Source: Ignavibacteriales bacterium (lineage in GTDB: Bacteria; Bacteroidota; Ignavibacteria; Ignavibacteriales; Ignavibacteriaceae). From it: DNA of 64,000 nt. Shown here in pieces: positions 28,301-37,858 of the stretch. The stretch lies in NCBI GenBank assembly GCA_016707115.1, contig JADJIH010000029.1:62001-126000 (forward strand), given 5' to 3'. The position numbers and the translations under genes were made by a program. How positions within the stretch are numbered: position 1 is the stretch's first letter; each line of letters begins with the position of its first letter. The notes beneath the pieces are model-generated. The model worked only from the letters and a program-made list of their open reading frames with translations. It ran no database searches and was not told where the DNA came from.

Positions 28301-29167
28301 ATCATTACCAGAATCTCCGTTGTCAACATCCGAAAACATAGAAAAATACATGTTTTCAAATGTAATAGGATTTGCAGTTCTATTTGTTATGTTGATAACT
28401 TTATATTTTCTGAAATACATACTGCCAAGAGCATTTGCTTGATTGTATGCCCAAATAGTTACCTGGCATTCAACACCTAAAGGATTTGCTCCGTATAGAT
28501 AGGTGGTTTGTCCGGAATTTAAATCGTTAGCAACAAACCATATTGTTTGATCTGCATCTTTAACGCCTGGTATATCTATAGTTGGCTCATATAAACCATT
28601 TGTATTTACATCATTGAACGGAGCACCCATATCTGCCGGCCACTCTGTCCAATCTGCTTCATACTGGGTTCTAACTGCTGCCTCAGATAATCCATCTAAA
28701 GTCGCTTCTGTTGAAAGGTCAACATTTGGATCTGATCCTGGAAACACATCACGTCTAACTCTATAGATTCTATATTTATCTAAAGTTGAAACATCTGCAG
28801 TTCCATCAGGTAATACTTTACCTGGTTGCAGACCGGTTCTATATGCAGTACCGCCAACTCTTGGATCAGGATCTCCGGCAACTCTTGCACCCCAAAGAAG
28901 ACCGGATGTAAACACTGCTGTTTTACCGCTTCCTTTAGGATAAACTAATCCTGAGTTACCTGATGCGGATATATCAGAAATACCATTATTAAAAAAGTAA
29001 GTTGATATATTGTTAATGTTTAGACTAGTTAACGCAACATAGTTATTGATTTTTTTCAAATCTTTATTGCTGTTATCTTTCTTATCCCCCTCTGCCCTTA
29101 AACCGGGTACGAGGAAGAAGATACTCATCACAAAGACAAGTATATATTTAATTTTTCTATAACTCAT
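25382..29167 (-). CDS. very large exported surface protein with Fn3 and C-terminal sorting-like domain
   Basis: 1261 residues with a signal peptide (MSYRKIKYILVFVMSIFFLVPGLRA). Asp/Asn-rich calcium-type loops occur early (DINKNGIDDASD ~330). A Fn3-like segment (~505-640, PAPEVTVTSLDREIILDWSKN ... YYFAVTAYSYNPD) is followed by several beta-rich repeats of unknown family. The C-terminal ~90 residues (INVFPNPYYGVN ... FSHLPEKATIRIFNLAGVHVRTI ... SGLYLAYIDL) look like a divergent T9SS sorting domain. It lies between a TonB-dependent receptor and a PorV-like barrel in one operon, so it is probably a surface protein working with the receptor. No enzyme domain recognised. Confidence 0.8.
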   Translation of the reverse strand: MSYRKIKYILVFVMSIFFLVPGLRAEGDKKDNSNKDLKKINNYVALTSLNINNISTYFFNNGISDISASGNSGLVYPKGSGKTAVFTSGLLWGARVAGDPDPRVGGTAYRTGLQPGKVLPDGTADVSTLDKYRIYRVRRDVFPGSDPNVDLSTEATLDGLSEAAVRTQYEADWTEWPADMGAPFNDVNTNGLYEPTIDIPGVKDADQTIWFVANDLNSGQTTYLYGANPLGVECQVTIWAYNQANALGSMYFRKYKVINITNRTANPITFENMYFSMFSDVDNGDSGNDYVGVDTTLSLQYCYNASATDATYAPLPPPAVGFDFFQGPLLDGVAGEDINKNGIDDASDFGIFNNQVVGPGKINLPMTAAYYFANGDANIGDPPQGEIDGSREFYNFFQGKFGVSGAPFIDLATGNPTTYALNGDPQARTGWLDGVQLPAGDRRQGSASGPFNMAPGDTQEVVVAEIVAGAIPGVDRLSALGLLKFYDAQAQVAYNNFFDLPTAPPAPEVTVTSLDREIILDWSKNTAKVEATETFNKKGHTFQGYNIYQLPTASSQVSEGIRVATYDIVDQVGKISDFVFDVRTGSVIKYPVQFGNDTGIKRFISITNDAVDGGIPLVNGIKYYFAVTAYSYNPDLAAVPNNLENPIAILTVIPQTPNPGVTYGDESGGSVAIVHEGTADGGPTVNVVDPAATTGHDYEVFFSQRQEIRDPNGDWVAAAVVDRKFGPDTLDGTSIDLAGVYGPQAGTLELKFTLDLVSVDFDYADGILLTFPVGVDILSVPDFEAGNGSIHPVISGNSVILGDTSHPYTGNGPFAGGEEWSVLVQANLPLSVDWIVFDDGYGGGPIDAAGTTTVSAVGNASRLAKYWNLRDVTTSTVLLENQGIIGGEYLFPSRDDFSDAQLNPTTSADPIVDGFQVGVSVVYEAPINFASDRLTLSPDNSPTTLSSNSSTGNLDIQNYTIFGGTVTSTALDNFGFGTASIDELQQDYELRFTGIWDTTVVGGQTRIVVRDGTGSLATIFSTVTGAAGLATHPLNPNPGSTAPFLIRIPFEVWNKDTQTQVNLVFRDRIQTPTAEPFYAWNPVNRMYAVIDNSPYDATAPKVAPATATWVLVFYGTNYSLGDVVTVSYDNPVQIGSDKYLFNTNGSSFSNELAKTQVDKINVFPNPYYGVNTEELNKYNKFVTFSHLPEKATIRIFNLAGVHVRTINKDDIDQFLRWDLANTAGLPVASGLYLAYIDLPDLGETKILKIAVIQEQQILDRF

Positions 29168-29202
29168 ATTTTGAAACTCCTATTTTTTTTATACTATCAA
29201 TT

Positions 29203-32200
29203 TTAGTATTCTAATTGAAATCCAAATCGAATTTGGCGTGGAGGACCATACAATACGCCAACAGCTGGTACTACTGATTGATATCCTTGATAATAGTCAA
29301 TATTTATAGCTCTATACATAGCTTCATATTCTTCTCTTTGATAGGATTTTAATGTTCCGCCTAATCCTGGATCATTCAAATAACCATCGTCAGTAGGAGT
29401 TCCTGTTCGAAGGAATACGTTTGTGATGTTTACTGCATCTAAAAGATTAACTACAAAGAAGTAAACATTTGCACGTAATTTATCAGTAATCGAAAAAGAT
29501 TTATCTATCTTTAAATCAAGCTGACTTGTCCATGGAGTTGATGATGAGTTCAATGCTTCAATAGGAGATCTAAATCTGTTATCTCCCTCTAATGAACCGT
29601 TGGCATCTCCTTTTCCTGTTCCAAGTGTAAATGGATGTCCGCTGTCAAAAGTAAAGAGAGCAGCAACTCCAAATTCACGTAAAATAGGTGATTCGGTATC
29701 TGCAGGGAATCTATAATCTATATTCATATTTCCTGTGATTGCTTTGTTGAAATCAAGAGGAGCAATATTAGTTGGTTTAAATACTGTAACTCCATCTAAT
29801 GGAGCGCCAACAATACCTGCTTTAGAGTTTGGATTAGATCCTGTTCCCTGAGCATTCTGGAATCCAACAGAAGCGTTAACCTGGATATTTTCCACTCTTC
29901 TCATATTGAATGATACTTCAACACCCATTGTTGTTGCAAAGTCGCCATTTGTAAGAATATTGTAAGACTGATATGGTGAACCTGATGCAGTGTTTTGAAT
30001 ATCAAATTCAACCTGATCCTGAATGTCTTTATAATATCCGGTAATATCAAAAGATGCAAAGTTTGAAACTTGTTGTGTAAAACCAATTTCATACTGTGTA
30101 GTTCTTGTAGGTCTTACATCTTGACCAACAGGTGTTCCAATAAAGAATCCGCCTCTTAATTGAGTACCTAGACCATAAATACCTTGATACATATCTCTAA
30201 GTCTAGACTGTTGAACGAATTTACCATACTGTGCATGAAAGACAGTTGCATCAGTAACAGGGAATGAGAACCCAATACGAGGACTAACCGCGCTGAAAGA
30301 TTCTGTTTTTGTTAATCCTGTAGGGTCAACTTTATTTGTTGTGAATTCAATCGCGGTCTCAGGACGAGTTGCGTCTTTAAGTATCAAATTATCTGTGTCA
30401 AAGTAGTCAAATCTTAAACCAACATTTAAGATAAGGTCTTTGTATGTTATTTTATCTTCAAGATAAGCACCAGCAAATACTGGTTTTTTAGGTGCTAATA
30501 GTCCTGCATCATCCACTGCACCATTCTCATTAAAATCGCCGTCTATTTCATTTCCAAAATGATCATAACCATAACTATTGGTTAATGAAATCATAACATC
30601 ATTAATTGGTAATGGATTTGCAAGCTGACTATTCTTAAACACATCGTTAGCATATTGATCTGCTGATCTGCCCGCTGAAAAAGCATAGCTTCTAATAGTA
30701 TAAGTAGATAACTCACCACCAAACTTAATTGAATGGATTTTATCTATTTCAGTTGAAAATGCTGCGTTAAAATTAAAAACTTCTCTTTTATTTTTATTAT
30801 ATGCAGCGTTAATATCATTTGGGGCAAAGAAATTAAAACCAAGCACATCATAAGCAGTTGGTCTTTGATATCTACCAATTCTTCCTTGATCTATATCTCT
30901 TGAAGTTCTATGCCAAACAGCGCCGACTTCTGCATTTGCAACGCTATCTCCGTATAATTCCCAATTATCTCTTAACAATGGATCCATATTTTCTGTAAAG
31001 TTATATGTATAACCAGCACTTATTTCATAATAAGTAGTTGGACTTAAAATATGGGTCATCTTAGCAGAAAACGATGAGTTTGCACTCTCAAAAATTGAGA
31101 TTCTTCCAAGATTTAATAATTGGCTAATGTTTCCACCACCGCCATTTCCACCTTTAGAATCTGTATAAGATCCTGTTACTCTAAAAATTAGTGGATTAAA
31201 ATCAAATGTTAATGTACCCGTGCCTGTATAGAGTTGATTTTGAGCTCCATAAGTAGGTCCAGCAGGATAATACATTTCAATTGAATTTGTTTCCGGTGTT
31301 GTGGATTGCTGGTCTGTTATTACACCAAGATCAATTCCCGGGAAAGGTAATGGATTCTGGTCTAACTTCCAGGTGGAATTAATTAAACCAAAAAATTTAA
31401 TGTTATCTGCAAATAGAGGTCCGCTTATAGTACCGGTAAATTCATTATAACCAAACTGATAAGCGCCTAAAGTCTGTTCGCCATTAAATCTATCATCTTT
31501 GCTTTTGAAGGTCAAATTATCTGTAACGTAAGCAATGCTAAATTTAAAATCAGATGTACCTGATTTAAGCTGAGTTCTTACAATACCCGAATTTGCTCCG
31601 CCATATTCAGCAGTATAACCGCCGGCTTGCACTTGAATTTCTTCAACTGCATCCTGAACAATATCAACACCACGTCCACCAAATACTGGATCGGTAATGT
31701 TTGTGCCTTCTAAGTAATACCCAACTTCATCAACACGCCCGCCTCTTATATAAATGTTTTGATTTTGGAGAACAACACCAGGCGTTAAAGCTAAAATGTT
31801 ATTAAAATCTCTTACAGGCAAATCATCAATGATATCGCTTGTAGTTGTTCTAATAGCATTTGTGTTGCTGGGGTTAATGAGTGGTCGTTCTGATACCACG
31901 ACAACTTCTCCAACTGAAATCCCTTCGCCGGGCAATTGAAAATTAAGTTCTGTGGTAAGATCAGTATTAACACGTACGTTAGTAAGTGTAATTGTTTGAT
32001 ACCCGATGTAAGAAGCTTTTACTTCATAAACACCGGCTTGTAAATTGAAAATAGTGTACTCACCTTTTACGTCCGTTGCTGCTCCCAATGAGGTTCCAAC
32101 TACTAAAACGTTGGCACCTATTAGAGGTTCGCCGGATGTAAGGTCAGTAACTTTTCCTTTTATTTTTCCCGTTTGAGCCAACATTATTGTCGGCAGTAGT

Positions 32201-32235
32201 AAAAGGGAAAATAGAATAGTAAACCATCTATTCAT
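29203..32235 (-). CDS. TonB-dependent outer-membrane receptor
   Basis: 1010 residues. Signal peptide (MNRWFTILFSLLLLPTIMLAQ), a carboxypeptidase-regulatory-like beta-sandwich (~24-105, GKIKGKVTDLTSGEPLIGANVLV...), a plug domain (~125-240, IYIRGGRVDEVGYYLEGTNITDP, EEIQVQAGGYTAEYGGANSGIV) and a ~22-strand barrel ending FGFQLEY. It moves a large substrate across the outer membrane with TonB energy. The periplasmic front domain is usual in SusC-like and Oar-like receptors; no SusD partner is present, and the next gene is a T9SS-type surface protein instead. SD AAGGAGA lies 6-12 bases before the ATG. It is the first gene of a three-gene operon; substrate unknown. Confidence 0.9.
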   Translation of the reverse strand: MNRWFTILFSLLLLPTIMLAQTGKIKGKVTDLTSGEPLIGANVLVVGTSLGAATDVKGEYTIFNLQAGVYEVKASYIGYQTITLTNVRVNTDLTTELNFQLPGEGISVGEVVVVSERPLINPSNTNAIRTTTSDIIDDLPVRDFNNILALTPGVVLQNQNIYIRGGRVDEVGYYLEGTNITDPVFGGRGVDIVQDAVEEIQVQAGGYTAEYGGANSGIVRTQLKSGTSDFKFSIAYVTDNLTFKSKDDRFNGEQTLGAYQFGYNEFTGTISGPLFADNIKFFGLINSTWKLDQNPLPFPGIDLGVITDQQSTTPETNSIEMYYPAGPTYGAQNQLYTGTGTLTFDFNPLIFRVTGSYTDSKGGNGGGGNISQLLNLGRISIFESANSSFSAKMTHILSPTTYYEISAGYTYNFTENMDPLLRDNWELYGDSVANAEVGAVWHRTSRDIDQGRIGRYQRPTAYDVLGFNFFAPNDINAAYNKNKREVFNFNAAFSTEIDKIHSIKFGGELSTYTIRSYAFSAGRSADQYANDVFKNSQLANPLPINDVMISLTNSYGYDHFGNEIDGDFNENGAVDDAGLLAPKKPVFAGAYLEDKITYKDLILNVGLRFDYFDTDNLILKDATRPETAIEFTTNKVDPTGLTKTESFSAVSPRIGFSFPVTDATVFHAQYGKFVQQSRLRDMYQGIYGLGTQLRGGFFIGTPVGQDVRPTRTTQYEIGFTQQVSNFASFDITGYYKDIQDQVEFDIQNTASGSPYQSYNILTNGDFATTMGVEVSFNMRRVENIQVNASVGFQNAQGTGSNPNSKAGIVGAPLDGVTVFKPTNIAPLDFNKAITGNMNIDYRFPADTESPILREFGVAALFTFDSGHPFTLGTGKGDANGSLEGDNRFRSPIEALNSSSTPWTSQLDLKIDKSFSITDKLRANVYFFVVNLLDAVNITNVFLRTGTPTDDGYLNDPGLGGTLKSYQREEYEAMYRAINIDYYQGYQSVVPAVGVLYGPPRQIRFGFQLEY

Positions 32236-32597
32236 AAGATCTCTCCTTGATTAGATTACAGATGATGGTGGTTAATTAATTAAATGATCGATCTAATACT
32301 TTGTAACAATATGTGAATGAACAAAAAATAATAAAAGCAGATTCTATTAATCTATAGTTTAATGATTAACTAAATATGCATAGCATAAGGAATTCTTATA
32401 TTGAAGAGATTGATACAGAGATCTGAATAATAGATTTGTAAAATTTTGTATCAATCAATCCGATAAACGTTCCTTTTTATAAGTTTTTTAAATTTTATAT
32501 GACAACGTCCTAAAAAATATTGTTAAAGTCAACAAATAATATAAGAATGTTTAAATTTTTTAATAATTAACTTTTAGCAAGTCTTGATCCAAAACCT
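32236..32597. other. 362-base intergenic region with an inverted repeat
   Basis: Leader and promoter region of the TonB-dependent receptor (minus strand). The only clear structure is a 10-bp inverted repeat GATTGATACA / TGTATCAATC (32408-32417 and 32447-32456) with a 29-base spacer, which could be an operator or a leader hairpin. No coding frame, no strong terminator for the DUF6029 gene upstream, and no confident promoter were found. Confidence 0.5.
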
Positions 32598-34143
32598 TTA
32601 TAAACGCGTAAGAATTTTTAATTCCACACCCTGAAAAGCTGGTTCGTACCTGCAAATTCCACCAATACAAATGTTGCCGGCTTGCCTTGTTCCGACAAGT
32701 AAACTTAAATCACTGTGATTACCAAGCTTGTATCCAAATTGTATAAAGCTCCAGAATTTTCTTACAACATTTCCTTCTTGAGGTTCTTTGGTTTGAAGTT
32801 CTGCTACAACGGCAACACTAAAATTTGGAGAACGTAAATATTCAATGTTAATTATATCATCGTAATATTTTTCATCAGTTGTAAGATTTTCTGTTTGTTG
32901 GTGTTCCAGTACTAATTTAATTGTATTAATATCATCAAAGTAAAATTTGTTTTCCAAAATTGGTGTAAAGTTTTTTGTGTTTGTTGATAACTCTTCGTTG
33001 TATCCAAAGGCAAGTATTGATGTTAATGATTCACTCCAATTATGCGATGCTTGCAAATACATTTCTTCTAGTTGTGTAGCGATGGGAAGTGAAAGATTAT
33101 TAACGCGCTGATAATAAGAACTGGTTGGAAGTGTGTTAGTAATACCATAATTAGCTATTAAAGAAGTTTCATCCGAAATATTATAATTTACTTCTACAGC
33201 ATAACCTTCTTCGTTTGATTGATCAAGCGGAGAAGGATGGCGATTAAGCAGTATGTAAGTATATTCTTTTCTTAGAGAAGGTGCGGTATTATAAAAAATT
33301 GTTCCGTCATTAGACGCGAAAGCATAGTTATCATAATATTTATATTCACCAACAATTGAAAAAACATCATAATAAAAATTTAAGCTGCCGTAAAATGCTT
33401 CGCCGATTTTCCATTCATCATCATGAAAAACCTGTGACTGAACGTCCTTATTACTCTTAACTCCATACTCGGCATATCCATCAAAATTCCAATAAGATGG
33501 TTGTATTCTAAATGATGCTAATGTTGTTCTTGCAATACCTTCAATCGATGGCTGGTTAGAAGCAAATGTTGTTCCCAGTTTTATAAAATCAAATTTGCCG
33601 TATTGCAAATCAACAGCATGAAGAATGTCCTCTCTTAAATTATTTGATATTGGCGATAGAACCCGATAACGCCGTAAGTGTAAATCCCTTATAATTGACT
33701 TCCACTTTAACACCGAGTAAATTATTATCAATTCTAATATTTCTGTCTTCATAACTTTTTAAAACTAATCCACGACCAAAAAGTTTGTAAAAATTTCCAA
33801 CCGTTATATTTAATCCCTCTTCAACATCACCGATATCTACACCAATATATTTATATGCAATATCGGCATACTTAACTTTTCCCCTGCTTACAGATGGATC
33901 AGGATCATTTGGCTGAAAGACTTCGAATCTTAATCCAGCGCTAAAAATATTTTTATTGTAATCCAGATTTAACCAGTTTTCAAAAATTTCATTATTAGTA
34001 TCGGTATCGTAAGAGTATTCAAGCTGATTTGAAAAACCTAATCCATCTGGCAAAAGAAACCATCTATTGTCAGTTTGGCCAAATACTTTTGTTGATAATA
34101 CAATTATTAATAAAATGGTGATGCGGATAATGGCAGTTTTCAT
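32598..34143 (-). pseudogene. DUF6029-type envelope protein, interrupted by one frame lesion
   Basis: Two overlapping frames form one protein of about 515 residues. The N-terminal part (34143 to ~33650) has a signal peptide (MKTAIIRITILLIIVLSTKVFGQ) and the run VGNFYKLFGRGLVLKSYEDRNIRIDNNL, typical of the Bacteroidota DUF6029 family. The C-terminal part continues in another frame from NNLREDILHAVDLQYGKF onwards. The frame change is needed between ~33640 and 33665 (SGSIAN to NNLRED); no long homopolymer is there. The C-terminal half is beta-rich with repeated aromatic strands and ends with KLGNHSDLSLLVGTRQAGN..., consistent with an outer-membrane barrel. It follows the TlpA-like gene, separated by a terminator. 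Function unknown. Confidence 0.75.
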
Positions 34144-34176
34144 TTTTATTTTAGATTTGATATGATTAAAGCAAAA

Positions 34177-34215
34177 ATATTATTCCTTCGGTGCGTATGA
34201 TTTACCGAAGGAATT
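34177..34215 (-). terminator. Rho-independent terminator
   Basis: ATTCCTTCGGT / ACCGAAGGAAT 11-bp stem, 11-base loop, T-rich after the stem on the minus strand. It lies immediately after the stop of the TlpA-like gene. Confidence 0.8.
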
Positions 34216-34220
34216 AAAAA

Positions 34221-34727
34221 TTATTTTTCTAATAATTCAGATATTATTTTCTCAACTTTTTGTTCGTCACCTTTCATATAACCAAGGTGCGAGTATACAA
34301 TATTTCCAGTCTTATCTATCACTACAGTGTAGGGCATTTGCTGGGCATAATACTTTCTTGATACTTCACTGTTTGTATCAAGTACAACCGGAAATTTATA
34401 ATCTTTTGATTTGATGTAAGGCTTTACTTTAGCTACTGATTTTTCAGTGTCCGTTGAAACGGCAAGTAATAAAAATCCCTTGTCCCGGAATTGCTCGTAA
34501 ATTTTATTGTACTCTACCATTTCTTCTAAACAAGGTTTACACCACGTTGCCCAAAAGCTTAATAATATTGGCCCATTGCCGGTTATACTATTTAACTCAA
34601 CATATTTTCCATCAAGATTAACAAGTTTAAAATTGGGAGCTTTTCTTCCTGCAATATCTTCTTCTGTTTGTGCTATTATAGGCAGCGAAATAAGCAATAC
34701 GAAAATCAATGATAAAACAAATTTCAT
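34221..34727 (-). CDS. TlpA/ResA-like periplasmic thiol-disulfide protein
   Basis: 168 residues. Signal peptide MKFVLSLIFVLLISLPIIAQ, then an AhpC/TSA-Redoxin-type thioredoxin fold with FWATWCKPC (~55-63; CKPC active site), LLLAVSTDTEKS and the cis-proline loop YYAQQMPYTVVIDKTG. Such proteins reduce specific disulfides in the periplasm, for example during cytochrome maturation. Its ATG follows directly on the stop of the T9SS protein gene (no gap), so the two are cotranscribed and translationally coupled. Two Omp28-related thioredoxin-fold proteins are encoded just upstream, giving a local cluster of redox-type envelope proteins. Confidence 0.9.
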   Translation of the reverse strand: MKFVLSLIFVLLISLPIIAQTEEDIAGRKAPNFKLVNLDGKYVELNSITGNGPILLSFWATWCKPCLEEMVEYNKIYEQFRDKGFLLLAVSTDTEKSVAKVKPYIKSKDYKFPVVLDTNSEVSRKYYAQQMPYTVVIDKTGNIVYSHLGYMKGDEQKVEKIISELLEK

Positions 34728-35453
34728 TTATTTCTCCAAAATCATTTTTCTTGTTTGAACAAATTCGCCAGTAACTATTTTATAGAAATAAACACCACTG
34801 CTAAGATATGATGCGTTTAAAAAGGCTGTGTGTTTACCTGCAGATTTAAAACCATCGACCAGTGTTGTAATTTTATTACCAAGAATATTATATACAGAAA
34901 TTTCAACATTGCCGGCTTTCTTCAATCCATAATTTATTTGTGTAGAAGGATTGAAAGGGTTTGGATAGTTTTGAGCTAAATAATAATCAGTGACTAATGT
35001 TTTTTCATCTTCTACAGAAACAGGATTAACTGTTGCAGTTAGATCAACCGTAATTCGATTATTAGGATTCCTAAAAGTTGCTGCTTGCATTTGGACAATA
35101 CCAGTACCTGGATTAACTAATGGGAAAACGTGCATGGCCACTTCTCTAGTTTCCCCTGGTGATAAAGGAGTACTGCCAAAATCAGAAGTGGTAGCAACAC
35201 TATCAACCCATCCCGGAAAACAATATTCAAAACATAATGATGATTGCCAGGAATTTGGAAGATTATTTTGAGTCCTGACCATAAATAATGTTTGATCTGC
35301 CTGGGTAATATTAGTTACATCAATATAAAATATCATTTCTGATCCAAGCGTATCGAATAATGTTGTTTGTCTAGGAACAAAGGTAATATCCTGTGAGAAC
35401 AATGAAGTGGCAAGTGTAAAAACTATAATTAAGCTAAGTAATTTTCTTTTCAT
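34728..35453 (-). CDS. small T9SS-sorted exported protein
   Basis: 241 residues. Signal peptide (MKRKLLSLIIVFTLATSLFS), a ~130-residue beta-sandwich-like domain (FVPRQTTLFDTLGSEMIFYIDVTN ... LSPGETREVAMHVFPLVNPG) and a C-terminal T9SS sorting domain (NYPNPFNPSTQINYG ... SGVYFYKIVTGEFVQTRKMILEK). The beta domain resembles general adhesin or pili-assembly-like modules; two cysteines (CFEYCFPGW) may form a disulfide. It is translated directly ahead of the TlpA-like thioredoxin, which might act on that disulfide (inference). Function unknown. Confidence 0.85.
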   Translation of the reverse strand: MKRKLLSLIIVFTLATSLFSQDITFVPRQTTLFDTLGSEMIFYIDVTNITQADQTLFMVRTQNNLPNSWQSSLCFEYCFPGWVDSVATTSDFGSTPLSPGETREVAMHVFPLVNPGTGIVQMQAATFRNPNNRITVDLTATVNPVSVEDEKTLVTDYYLAQNYPNPFNPSTQINYGLKKAGNVEISVYNILGNKITTLVDGFKSAGKHTAFLNASYLSSGVYFYKIVTGEFVQTRKMILEK

Positions 35454-35473
35454 ATAACCTTACGTTTAAAATT

Positions 35474-35504
35474 TAAAAAGAGTGGTGCTATTAACACCAC
35501 TCCA
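35474..35504 (-). terminator. Rho-independent terminator
   Basis: GAGTGGTG / CACCACTC (35480-35487 with 35495-35502), 7-base loop, followed on the minus strand by TTTTTAAATTT. It ends the Omp28-related operon. Confidence 0.85.
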
Positions 35505-35514
35505 AAAATATGAT

Positions 35515-37809
35515 TTATTTTATTAAAGTCATTTTCTTTATATCTGAATAAACAGAACCATCGATACCAGAGGCATCTAATCTATATATATACATGCCAC
35601 TGTTCAAATTCTGAGCTTTAAAATCAATGAAGTGTTTTCCGCTAACAAGATTACCATTTAATAATGTTGCAACTTCTTCTCCCAGAAGATTAAATACTTT
35701 TAATGTAACTTTTGATTCTGATGCAAGATTGAATTCAATTCTTGTGGATGGATTAAAAGGATTTGGATAATTTTGATTTAGTGCAAAATACTGCGGCCCG
35801 GTAACATCAACATTTACCTCACTGGAATATTCAAATGACCCGGTTAAATCAACTTGCTTTAACCTATATGAATAAGATCCGGTTTGCAAATCGTTATCTG
35901 AAAATGAATAATTCTGAACTTCTGTTGTTGTTCCTTGTCCATTAATAAATCCTATTGCAATAAATTCGTCTGCAACTTTTTTCTGTATCTCAAAACCAAG
36001 ATTATTTACTTCTGTAGCAGTTGACCAATTTAGGTTAACACTGCTTCCACTTGCTTGTGCAGTAAATGATTTTAGTTCAACTGGTAATACAGATCCAAGT
36101 GAGTATGCAAAGGTTGCCCATTGTGATGCTGATGTAGGAGTAAAATTATTTGAGGTTGCTGTGGTTGTTCCTAATGCTGCACCTGATTTATCAAAAATCG
36201 TATGAGGGAATGTCAATCCTCCATCAACAGAAAGTTTTACAACTAATCTATCGCTGTATCCCGGATATTGAGCATGCGCATAATTAAATTTTACAGAATC
36301 CGTATATTCAACACCCAAAAAGGATTTGCTGATCAATGTGTCTGATGCGCCAGTAGTTGAGTAGCTATAGAAATCCATTTTAACAGATTTGTTTCCACCA
36401 AATGATGGTCCGTTAGCGCCGGTAAACTGACTGAAAGTTATACCTGCGTCCGGGTTTTTTAATACCCATCCGCTTGCAGGAAATCCACCTTCAAATAATT
36501 CATAAGCAAATATGCTATTAATTCCATCAGTGTTAACAACAATGGATGTTGGATTAGATTGTTCTATAAAATCAGAAGATAGGATTGGTTTTTCACTAAT
36601 AGTATTTTGATTATTTACTATCAAATTTTCCAAAACTACATTTCTTCCTTTGGCGCTATTAAAAACTTCTTTTGTTTGATCATTCTGCACGAATGCTGCT
36701 GTATATATCATTGAATCAACCCAAACAACTTTATCTAACGCATATGTAATTGTATAATTATATGTTCCTACCGCTGTTGGAACAGACAATCCTAAAGAAT
36801 TAGGATAGGCTTTTCTAAAAACATCATAAAAATCTTTTTCACCATTTGATCCTGGAGCAGTTACATAATGAATATGTCTCTCCACTGCATGAACTCTTAA
36901 GTAATAATCACCAGGATTAAGTGGTGATAAAACCTGAACGGTAATATCAGCTTTAACACTATCACCATTAGAAATTCTGGTATCTGTAACTGACATTGCT
37001 ATTGGAGTACCAACATTTTTTCTTGGATAGAACGCACCTGGTAAACTTGAAGCATCAGAATATGGATATGAAGGATCAACAACACCATCCATTATCACAT
37101 TTGGAACAGAGTTAACACCATAATAATTTCTTCTATCCGTAGCCTGCGTAGGATTATATAAATACATTGGATCGTTACCGGGAGCGGGCCAGTTCATATG
37201 ATATTTTATAGGAACAATAGAGTCAAACCTTGCAGCTACAAAAGCATCTATTGTAGGATTATTTGAAGCACATGGCGCACACGTAGAACTTGTCCACTCT
37301 TCTAATAAAACAGTTCTAAAAGTTCCTGGTAAATATATTGTGTACTGTGCAAGGGTATTGTTTGATGGATTTTCATCACCGGTAAGATTTGTAACAACCG
37401 AAATGTCTATCCCCAGTCCAGGTGTAATTGTTAAATTATCAAAAGTAACAATTTGCGAGAAGCCGCTATTTAATGATGCAATTGTTTTTGTGCTTGTATA
37501 CCCACCTGGTGTAGCAGTCATTGTTACTGTAAAAGAAGAGGCAATGTTTTGCATTCCAACATTTATTATAGAAACTTCGGGAGCAATAACAAATGGCAAG
37601 GTAGATGTTGCATAGCTTGTACCTGAGTTAATATTATTAACCGAACCAACTGCGGCATCCAGATTAAACTGATTACCAACCGTAACATTATCAATATAAA
37701 GATTGTTACCGTAACCATTAATTGTTACAAACTTCAATTGTACTTGTGCAAACGTAAATACGCTAAGAGCAGCAAACCATGTTAAGAAAAATATTGTAGA
37801 TTTTTTCAT
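35515..37809 (-). CDS. Omp28-related T9SS-exported protein with thioredoxin-like domain
   Basis: 764 residues from the ATG at 37809. The frame runs further upstream, but GAGAGG sits just before this ATG and it gives a clean signal peptide (MKKSTIFFLTWFAALSVFTFAQ). Residues ~30-170 are beta-rich; ~175-370 form the Omp28-related thioredoxin-like domain (LLEEWTSSTCAPCASNNPTI, with CAPC); a jelly-roll-type and a Fn3-like module follow; the last ~85 residues are a T9SS sorting domain (NYPNPFNPSTRIEFN ... GMYIYRL). Omp28-type proteins are abundant in Bacteroidota, with poorly known roles. The neighbouring gene upstream encodes a shorter lipoprotein paralogue of the same domain. Confidence 0.87.
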   Translation of the reverse strand: MKKSTIFFLTWFAALSVFTFAQVQLKFVTINGYGNNLYIDNVTVGNQFNLDAAVGSVNNINSGTSYATSTLPFVIAPEVSIINVGMQNIASSFTVTMTATPGGYTSTKTIASLNSGFSQIVTFDNLTITPGLGIDISVVTNLTGDENPSNNTLAQYTIYLPGTFRTVLLEEWTSSTCAPCASNNPTIDAFVAARFDSIVPIKYHMNWPAPGNDPMYLYNPTQATDRRNYYGVNSVPNVIMDGVVDPSYPYSDASSLPGAFYPRKNVGTPIAMSVTDTRISNGDSVKADITVQVLSPLNPGDYYLRVHAVERHIHYVTAPGSNGEKDFYDVFRKAYPNSLGLSVPTAVGTYNYTITYALDKVVWVDSMIYTAAFVQNDQTKEVFNSAKGRNVVLENLIVNNQNTISEKPILSSDFIEQSNPTSIVVNTDGINSIFAYELFEGGFPASGWVLKNPDAGITFSQFTGANGPSFGGNKSVKMDFYSYSTTGASDTLISKSFLGVEYTDSVKFNYAHAQYPGYSDRLVVKLSVDGGLTFPHTIFDKSGAALGTTTATSNNFTPTSASQWATFAYSLGSVLPVELKSFTAQASGSSVNLNWSTATEVNNLGFEIQKKVADEFIAIGFINGQGTTTEVQNYSFSDNDLQTGSYSYRLKQVDLTGSFEYSSEVNVDVTGPQYFALNQNYPNPFNPSTRIEFNLASESKVTLKVFNLLGEEVATLLNGNLVSGKHFIDFKAQNLNSGMYIYRLDASGIDGSVYSDIKKMTLIK

Positions 37810-37858
37810 AACGAACCTCTCCTCTGAAATTGAAATATTATTGTTAATTAAGAATTTT

